The notes beneath the pieces were generated by a model. The model had not been told where the DNA came from. It searched no databases and saw only the letters and a list, made by a program, of their open reading frames with translations. Below are positions 58,396 to 64,000 of a DNA stretch of 64,000 bases, in pieces. Numbering within the stretch: position 1 is the first letter of the stretch; the number at the start of each line of letters is the position of its first letter. The translations under genes were made by a program, and so were the position numbers. Source of the stretch: Paraburkholderia sp. Ac-20340 (GTDB taxonomy: Bacteria > Pseudomonadota > Gammaproteobacteria > Burkholderiales > Burkholderiaceae); NCBI RefSeq assembly GCF_017104965.1, contig NZ_JAAGPR010000035.1:1-64000 (forward strand), in the 5' to 3' direction.

Positions 58396-58944
58396 TTAGT
58401 AGCCGCCCTTCTTGCCGATGCCCGCGAACGGGAAATCGTACTCGACCGTGATGGGCTTGAACCACGGACCCACGCCGGTTTCCTTGTCGACGTGACGGCC
58501 GAAAGCCATGTGGCCCATCTGCATCGGCGCTTCGACGATCATCTTGAGGTGGTACTTGCCGGGACCTGCCAGCTTGACGTTGTCGCCGTAATGCGGACCG
58601 TCGTTAGCGACCATCGGCATCAGGTCGCCCTTTTGCACGTAGCTCGAACCCGGCTTGGTCAACTCGTAGTGCACCTGCAGGTACGGCATCCAGTCGCCTT
58701 CGGCGAAACCGGTCGGGTTGTTCTTGACCGCGTGAATGTCCGTTTCCAGGTGGATGTCGGAATCCGACGCCTTGCGCATCATGCCTTCCGGTTCCATCGT
58801 GATCGGCTGCAGATAGACCGCGCCGATCTCCATACCGCCCTGAATCACCTGCTTGCCGATCGGGTACTCAGCCGCTTGAGCCGAGAACGCTGCAGCCGCA
58901 GCCGCGATGACGGCAGTGCCGCGCACGAAAGAATGGATCCGCAT
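58396..58944 (-). CDS. ftrA: FtrA periplasmic iron-binding protein (P19 family)
   Basis: 182 residues with a signal peptide ending A-Q-A-A (about residue 24). 'GGMEIGAVYLQPITMEPEGMMRKASDSDIHLETDIHAVKNNPTGFAEGDWMPYLQVHYELT' matches Campylobacter P19 and FtrA, with Met and His ligands for iron and copper. First gene of the operon ftrA-ftrB-ftrC-ftrD, with CAGGAG before the ATG at 58944. A Fur-like box lies 66 bases upstream. Confidence 0.92.
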   Translation of the reverse strand: MRIHSFVRGTAVIAAAAAAFSAQAAEYPIGKQVIQGGMEIGAVYLQPITMEPEGMMRKASDSDIHLETDIHAVKNNPTGFAEGDWMPYLQVHYELTKPGSSYVQKGDLMPMVANDGPHYGDNVKLAGPGKYHLKMIVEAPMQMGHMAFGRHVDKETGVGPWFKPITVEYDFPFAGIGKKGGY

Positions 58945-59009
58945 CGAAACTCCTGATTTTTTTATGAGAGGTACCACCGAATCATCGAGTGCATCTACGT
59001 AAAAACGTT

Positions 59010-59028
59010 AATGCGAACAATTCTCAAT
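59010..59028 (-). promoter_or_regulatory. Fur box before ftrA
   Basis: On the minus strand ATTGAGAATTGTTCGCATT, matching the bfd and hemP sites in 13-14 of 19 positions by eye. It fits iron-repressed expression of ftrABCD. Confidence 0.7.
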
Positions 59029-59207
59029 AATGGCGAAGTTTAACACCGAAGCCGATGGGGAACAAATTGATGCGTGAGGAAAACCCCTTCGCAGCAGGGT
59101 TTTAGCAGCGTTGCGTTAACGCATGCTTACGGCAAGCTGGCATTTTAATTTCAGCGTGCGTTTAAGAGCGGGCGGCGCTTGCTTCATGCGCGCGCAAGAC
59201 GATAAAA

Positions 59208-59238
59208 AGGGCGCTGACGGTCGGTGACCGCGCGCCCT
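59208..59238 (-). terminator. Terminator of uvrB
   Basis: AGGGCGC (59208-59214) and GCGCCCT (59232-59238) form a 7-bp stem with a 17-base loop; on the minus strand TTTTTAT follows. It lies about 43 bases after the uvrB stop. Confidence 0.75.
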
Positions 59239-59280
59239 GCTCTCTCTACCTTGCCGCAGACAATCCCGTCGGCCCGGACT

Positions 59281-61362
59281 TCAAGCCGGATGATCGCCCA
59301 CGTTCGCCCCGAACACGCGCTGGCGCAGCACCGCCAGCTGGTCGCGCGCCTGCGCGGCCTTCTCGAATTCGAGATTCTTCGCGTGGTCCATCATCTGCTT
59401 TTCGAGCTTCTTGATTTCCTTGGCGATCTGCTTCTCGGACATATCCTCGAACTTCGCGCGCTCCTGCTCCTCGCGCAGTTCGGCGCGCGCATCGTCCACG
59501 TTATAGACACCGTCGATGATGTCCTTGATGCGCTTGACCACGCCGCGCGGCACGATGCCGTGTTCTTCGTTGAAGGCCATCTGCTTGGCGCGGCGGCGCT
59601 CGGTTTCGTCGATGGCTTTGCGCATCGAATCGGTGATGCGGTCGCCGTAGAGAATCGCCTTGCCGTTCACGTTACGCGCGGCGCGGCCGATCGTCTGGAT
59701 CAGCGAGCGTTCGGCGCGCAGGAAGCCTTCCTTGTCGGAATCGAGAATCGCCACCAGCGAGACTTCGGGAATATCCAGACCTTCGCGCAGCAGATTGATC
59801 CCGACCAGCACGTCGAAGGTGCCCAGGCGCAGATCGCGGATGATTTCCACGCGCTCGACCGTGTCGATGTCGCTATGCAGATAGCGCACCTTGACGCCGT
59901 GATCGGCGAGGAATTCGGTCAGCTGTTCGGCCATGCGCTTGGTGAGCGTGGTGACCAGCACGCGCTCGCCCACGGCCACGCGTTCGTTGATCTCGCCCAG
60001 CACATCGTCCACCTGCGTGGAAGCCGGACGCACCTCGATCACCGGATCGACCAGCCCGGTCGGCCGCACCACCTGCTCGGCGATCTGGCCCGTGACCCGC
60101 TTCTCGTAATCGGCGGGCGTGGCGGAGACGAACACCACCTGGCGCATCTTGTGCTCGAACTCGTTGAACTTGAGCGGCCGGTTATCGAGCGCCGAAGGCA
60201 GCCGGAAACCGTAATCGACCAGATTTTCCTTGCGCGCGCGGTCGCCGTTATACATGCCGTTGAACTGGCCGATCAGCACGTGCGATTCGTCGAGGAACAT
60301 CATCGCGTCGGGCGGCAAATAGTCGACGAGCGTGGGCGGCGGCTCGCCGGGCATCGCGCCCGAAAAGTGCCGCGAGTAGTTCTCGATGCCCTTGCAGAAG
60401 CCCAGTTCCTGGAGCATTTCCAGGTCGAAACGCGTGCGCTGTTCCAGCCGCTGCGCTTCCACGAGCTTGCCTTCGGCGTAGAAAAATTCCAGCCGGTCGC
60501 GCAATTCGGTCTTGATGGTTTCGACGGCGCGCAGCACGGTTTCGCGCGGCGTCACATAGTGCGACGACGGATAGACCGTGAAGCGCGGAATCTTCTGGCG
60601 CACGCGGCCCGTGAGCGGATCGAACAGTTGCAGCGTTTCCACTTCGTCGTCGAACAGTTCGACGCGCACGGCCATTTCGGCGTGCTCGGCCGGAAAAATG
60701 TCGATGGTGTCGCCGCGCACGCGGAACGTGCCGCGCTGGAAATCCTGCTCGTTGCGCGAATACTGCATCGCGATCAGGCGCGCGATCACCTCGCGCTGGC
60801 CCAGCTTGTCGCCCTGACGCAGCGTCAGAATCATCTTGTGATATTCGGACGGATTGCCGATACCGTAGATCGCCGACACCGTCGCCACGATCACCACGTC
60901 GCGGCGCTCCATCAGGCTCTTGGTCGCGGAAAGCCGCATCTGCTCGATGTGCTCGTTGATCGACGAATCCTTCTCGATGAAGAGATCGCGCTGCGGCACA
61001 TAGGCTTCCGGCTGGTAGTAGTCGTAGTACGAAACGAAGTACTCGACGGCATTGCGCGGGAAGAATTCGCGGAATTCGGAGTAAAGCTGCGCGGCCAGCG
61101 TCTTGTTCGGCGCGAACACGATCGCCGGGCGACCCAGGCGCGCGATGGTGTTGGCCATCGTGAAGGTCTTGCCCGAGCCCGTCACGCCCAGCAGGGTCTG
61201 GAACGACAGGCCATCGCCCACGCCTTCGACGAGCGTTTCGATCGCCGTCGGCTGGTCGCCGGCCGGCAGATACGGCTGGTAAAGCTGGAACGGCGAGTCC
61301 TCGTACTGGACGAATTTCGACTCGTCGAGCGCGGGGGCGTCGGCGACGGTGTGGTCGGACAT
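59281..61362 (-). CDS. uvrB: Excinuclease ABC subunit B
   Basis: 693 residues from the ATG of 'MSDHTVADAPALDESKF'; an ATG three codons earlier is possible. Walker A 'LLGVTGSGKTFTMANTIARLG', the beta-hairpin region 'YYDYYQPEAYVPQRDLFIEKDSSINEHIEQMR', helicase motifs 'FLDESHV', 'VSATPADYE', 'ILDSDKEGFLRAERSLIQTIGRAARN', and a C-terminal UVR coiled coil 'EKQIAKEIKKLEKQMMDHAKNLEFEKAAQARDQL'. It verifies damage in nucleotide excision repair with UvrA and UvrC. Confidence 0.97.
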   Translation of the reverse strand: MSDHTVADAPALDESKFVQYEDSPFQLYQPYLPAGDQPTAIETLVEGVGDGLSFQTLLGVTGSGKTFTMANTIARLGRPAIVFAPNKTLAAQLYSEFREFFPRNAVEYFVSYYDYYQPEAYVPQRDLFIEKDSSINEHIEQMRLSATKSLMERRDVVIVATVSAIYGIGNPSEYHKMILTLRQGDKLGQREVIARLIAMQYSRNEQDFQRGTFRVRGDTIDIFPAEHAEMAVRVELFDDEVETLQLFDPLTGRVRQKIPRFTVYPSSHYVTPRETVLRAVETIKTELRDRLEFFYAEGKLVEAQRLEQRTRFDLEMLQELGFCKGIENYSRHFSGAMPGEPPPTLVDYLPPDAMMFLDESHVLIGQFNGMYNGDRARKENLVDYGFRLPSALDNRPLKFNEFEHKMRQVVFVSATPADYEKRVTGQIAEQVVRPTGLVDPVIEVRPASTQVDDVLGEINERVAVGERVLVTTLTKRMAEQLTEFLADHGVKVRYLHSDIDTVERVEIIRDLRLGTFDVLVGINLLREGLDIPEVSLVAILDSDKEGFLRAERSLIQTIGRAARNVNGKAILYGDRITDSMRKAIDETERRRAKQMAFNEEHGIVPRGVVKRIKDIIDGVYNVDDARAELREEQERAKFEDMSEKQIAKEIKKLEKQMMDHAKNLEFEKAAQARDQLAVLRQRVFGANVGDHPA

Positions 61363-61600
61363 GGGGGACATCCTGTGCGCGGAGCAAACAAACATTCTAG
61401 CGTTTCGCCACCTGGCGGGCGCGAGACGCTTTCTGGCGTGGGCGGAGCGGACAACTTCGTGCAGATGGGGCTGCCAGCGCGGTGCTGCAAGAGGCGAAGC
61501 GCGCATTTCCGGCACCAGGCGGGGATGAGATCGCACGACCGTGCGGGCATAAAGGCCACGCTGGCGTCACAGTCGGCGAAAAACCGGCTTGAGGATTCGT

Positions 61601-61606
61601 TACAAT
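61601..61606 (+). promoter_or_regulatory. Putative -10 element (TACAAT) before the aminotransferase gene
   Basis: TACAAT within GTTACAATAGCGC, the same string as upstream of yqhA (43811-43823). The start codon lies about 130 bases downstream, and no good -35 was identified. Confidence 0.35.
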
Positions 61607-61736
61607 AGCGCGTTGCGTGGCCGGCCGCCTCGCGCTCCTTCGCTGCACGGGGCGCACCAGAAGTCATACGAGACGATCAGAAACACCCGCGGCGCGCGGA
61701 CCACCGAGCTTCTTCCTTCACTTTTGCCGAACCATC

Positions 61737-62936
61737 ATGTCCCTCTTTTCCGCTGTCGAACTCGCCCCCCGCGACCCGATCCTGGGTCTGAACGAAGCCT
61801 ATAACGCCGATGCGCGCGCGACCAAGGTGAACCTCGGCGTGGGCGTGTACACCAACGAAGAAGGCAAGATTCCGCTGCTGCGCGCCGTGCGCGAAGCGGA
61901 AAAGGCCCGCGTGGAAGCCGGCCTGCCGCGCGGCTACCTGCCGATCGAAGGCATCGCCGCCTATGACGCCGCTGTGCAGAAGCTGCTGCTCGGCGACGAC
62001 TCGCCGCTGATCGCAGCCGGCCGCGTCGTCACGGCGCAGGCAATCGGCGGCACGGGCGCGCTGAAGATCGGCGCCGACTTCCTCAAGCGCGTGAACCCGG
62101 CCGCCAAGGTCGCGATCAGCGATCCGAGCTGGGAAAACCACCGCGCCCTGTTCGAAAGCGCAGGCTTCGAAGTGGTCGCCTACCCGTACTACGACGCGCA
62201 GACCAACGGCGTGAACTTCGAAGGCATGCTCTCGGCGCTGAACGGCTACGCCGCCGGCACGGTGGTCGTGCTGCACGCGTGCTGCCACAACCCGACCGGC
62301 GTCGACCTCACGATCGACCAGTGGAAGCAGGTCATCGAAGCCGTCAAGTCGCGTGGTCTGGTGCCGTTCCTCGACATCGCCTATCAAGGTTTCGGTGACG
62401 GCATCGCCGAAGACGGCGAAGTCGTGCGCCTGTTCGCCGCGTCGGACCTGAACGCGTTCGTGTCGTCGTCGTTCTCGAAGTCGTTCTCGCTGTACGGCGA
62501 GCGCGTCGGCGCGCTGTCGATCCTCACGTCGAGCAAGGAAGAATCGTCGCGCGTGCTCTCGCAGCTCAAGCGCGTGATTCGCACGAACTACTCGAACCCG
62601 CCGACGCACGGTGGCTCGGTGGTCGCAGCCGTGCTCGGCTCGGTTGAGCTGCGCGCGATGTGGGAAGCAGAACTTGGCGAAATGCGCAACCGCATCCGCG
62701 CGATGCGTACGGGCCTGGTCGAGCGTCTGGCTGCCGCCGGCGTCGACCGCGACTTCAACTTCATCAACGTGCAACGCGGCATGTTCTCGTACTCGGGCCT
62801 GACGGCTGCGCAAGTCGACCGCCTGCGCGAAGAGTTCGGCATCTACGCCGTCAGCACGGGCCGCATCTGCGTGGCTGCGCTGAACACGCGTAACCTCGAT
62901 GCAGTCGCCAGCGCTGTTTCGGCTGTGCTGAAGTAA
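61737..62936 (+). CDS. Aspartate/aromatic amino acid aminotransferase (AspC/TyrB type)
   Basis: 399 residues. PLP enzyme of fold type I, class Ia: 'KVNLGVGVYTNEEGKIPLLRAVREAEK' and 'RGYLPIEG' at the N-terminus, 'HACCHNPTGVDLT' with N185, 'LDIAYQGFGDG' with D213 and Y216, Schiff-base lysine K248 in 'SSSFSKSFSLYGERVG'. It transfers amino groups between aspartate or aromatic amino acids and 2-oxoglutarate. Which substrates dominate cannot be told. Confidence 0.93.
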   Translation: MSLFSAVELAPRDPILGLNEAYNADARATKVNLGVGVYTNEEGKIPLLRAVREAEKARVEAGLPRGYLPIEGIAAYDAAVQKLLLGDDSPLIAAGRVVTAQAIGGTGALKIGADFLKRVNPAAKVAISDPSWENHRALFESAGFEVVAYPYYDAQTNGVNFEGMLSALNGYAAGTVVVLHACCHNPTGVDLTIDQWKQVIEAVKSRGLVPFLDIAYQGFGDGIAEDGEVVRLFAASDLNAFVSSSFSKSFSLYGERVGALSILTSSKEESSRVLSQLKRVIRTNYSNPPTHGGSVVAAVLGSVELRAMWEAELGEMRNRIRAMRTGLVERLAAAGVDRDFNFINVQRGMFSYSGLTAAQVDRLREEFGIYAVSTGRICVAALNTRNLDAVASAVSAVLK

Positions 62937-62976
62937 GCCACATGCTTTAACGCCAGATCAGGCGAAAGCGCGATAA

Positions 62977-63010
62977 AAAAGGCGTCCGTTCGAAAGAACG
63001 GGCGCCTTTT
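62977..63010 (+). terminator. Terminator after the aminotransferase gene
   Basis: AAAAGGCGTCCGTTC (62977-62991) pairs with GAACGGGCGCCTTTT (62996-63010), 15 bp including one T-G wobble, GAAA loop, followed by GTTTTG. Convergent with the patatin gene, which may use it on the other strand. Confidence 0.9.
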
Positions 63011-63036
63011 GTTTTGCTGCCGGGCGTCTTGCGGTG

Positions 63037-64000
63037 TTACCTGGGGCCAGTGCCCGGCCCGCGTCGGTCACGATGGATATCGTGCGTGACGAAGCCCGAG
63101 TCGTTATCCGGCTTGTCGAGCCAGCCCGGTTGTTCGAGCGTCGCGCGAATATCCTGCAAACCGCTCGACCAGTGCTCGCGCATCGTCGTGGTGCCGAACT
63201 GGAAGTCCTTGAAGTGCCCTTCGTATTCCTTCTGCCGATAAATCAGATGGAGCACGTTGTACTTCTTCGAGCACGAGAGTTCGTCCGCCAGTTCGACCCA
63301 CGCATCGTGCCGATGCTCCGGCGCCACGCGATCGAGCACTTCGCGCAGCACATGACGGAAACGCTGCGAGCGTTGCAGCATGTCGGTCACGAGACGCGTG
63401 CGGCTCGAATACTGGATGTCCTTCATGCGGCCTTGCACGTCGGTGATGTTGTCGGGCACCGGCCCACGCGCGCTCCAGAGGTCGACCTGAAACGCGAGCG
63501 TGTCGCGCCGCGGCGTGGTCTGGATCACTTCGTAGAGCGGCGTATTCGACATCAGCCCGCCATCCCAGTAATACTCGCCGTCGATCTCCACGGCCGCGAA
63601 ACCCGGCGGCAGCGCACCCGAAGCGATGAAATGCTCGGGACGCAGCTTCGTGTCGGTGTTATCGAAGTACACGAAGTTGCCCGTGCCCACGTTCACCGCG
63701 CCCAGCGACACGCGCACCTCGCCCGAGTTGATGCGATCGAAATCGCATAGCCGCTCGAGCGTGGCCTTCAGCGGCGTGGTGTCGTAGTAGCTGGCCTTGC
63801 CCGGATGACCGGAAGCCGTCGGCAGCGGCGGCGGAAAGCGCGGCGTGAAGAAACCCTTCTGCCCTTCCACCACTGCGCCTGCCGCCTGGAATGCCGTGAA
63901 CGTCTTGCGCACGGCATCGCCCGCGTTGAAGAGCGCGTGCTCCACAAAAGCCGGCAACGGCGGACTCCAGGCCGGCTGGCAGATCGTTTCCCAGAACTCG
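63037..64000 (-). CDS. Patatin-like phospholipase, C-terminal part (cut by the window edge)
   Basis: Open frame that continues past the right edge, where it reads 'EFWETICQPAW'; 321 codons are visible. The motif 'YWDGGLMSNTPLYEVIQTTPRRDTLAFQVDLWSARGPVPDNITDV' holds the catalytic aspartate of patatins (D-G-G) and the DUF3734-type tail common in bacterial patatin proteins. The nucleophile G-x-S-x-G would lie outside the window. The family hydrolyses lipid acyl groups. Confidence 0.87.
   Translation of the reverse strand, partial: EFWETICQPAWSPPLPAFVEHALFNAGDAVRKTFTAFQAAGAVVEGQKGFFTPRFPPPLPTASGHPGKASYYDTTPLKATLERLCDFDRINSGEVRVSLGAVNVGTGNFVYFDNTDTKLRPEHFIASGALPPGFAAVEIDGEYYWDGGLMSNTPLYEVIQTTPRRDTLAFQVDLWSARGPVPDNITDVQGRMKDIQYSSRTRLVTDMLQRSQRFRHVLREVLDRVAPEHRHDAWVELADELSCSKKYNVLHLIYRQKEYEGHFKDFQFGTTTMREHWSSGLQDIRATLEQPGWLDKPDNDSGFVTHDIHRDRRGPGTGPR

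Noticed and set aside
59224..61608. 794-codon plus-strand frame over uvrB
   Set aside because: Antisense of uvrB; His/Arg/Ala-rich composition with no family match.
1..64000. CRISPR arrays, insertion sequences or a prophage
   Set aside because: No repeat-spacer pattern, transposase, integrase or phage structural gene was recognised.

Overview
The window is a GC-rich, gene-dense stretch of chromosome from a member of the Burkholderiaceae (Burkholderia, Paraburkholderia or Caballeronia). The assignment rests on gene content: a DUF3331 gene, an ftrABCD ferrous-iron uptake operon with a separate hemP, a class I fumarase, an argP/argO pair, an AcpA-like phosphoesterase and protein sequences typical of that group. 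No CRISPR array, insertion sequence or rRNA was seen. There is one tRNA, tRNA-Ser(GGA).

Layout from left to right. At 1-132 a reverse-strand fragment of a GGDEF domain abuts a 5'-disrupted PRC-barrel gene, followed by an MFS transporter. At 2.5-7.6 kb lie DUF3331, argP/argO, a sugar-hydrolase-like exported protein and wecB. At 7.7-12.4 kb is a catabolic module: an AAHS transporter, a self-sufficient P450 with a fused reductase, and an IclR regulator. At 12.4-17.4 kb are an exported phosphoesterase with a di-haem peroxidase, an NYN/LOTUS RNA-binding protein and an NPFG-repeat protein. At 17.5-24.7 kb a lutABC lactate-oxidation operon runs into a CPA1 antiporter and a DUF4239 protein, next to a porin. 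At 24.9-33.8 kb is an amine-oxidation locus (APC permease, AraC regulator, copper amine oxidase, membrane protein, aldehyde dehydrogenase), then an SDR and crcB. Cfa, hinT and tRNA-Ser follow.

Directly after tRNA-Ser (36.0-38.0 kb) is a small AT-richer islet. It holds what looks like the C-terminal end of a secreted repeat protein and a GT-A glycosyltransferase; both differ in composition from their neighbours. An acetate module follows (acs, a DUF4212 small subunit and an SSS symporter), then an EamA exporter, a YqhA-like protein and fumarase.

From 46 to 59 kb iron dominates: bacterioferritin, bfd, tonB-exbB-exbD, hemP, a GlcG/HbpS-like protein and ftrABCD. Matching 19-bp Fur-box-like sites lie before bfd, hemP and ftrA, and a weaker one before bfr. 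MurI, a LysR/pirin pair, OsmC and a DUF1857 protein are interspersed. The window closes with uvrB, an aromatic/aspartate aminotransferase and the C-terminal part of a patatin-like protein cut by the right edge.

No large unknown system is evident. The least explained parts are the tRNA-Ser islet, the structured segment after hemP, a 20-codon ORF before tonB, the NPFG-repeat protein and the junction at the left edge.
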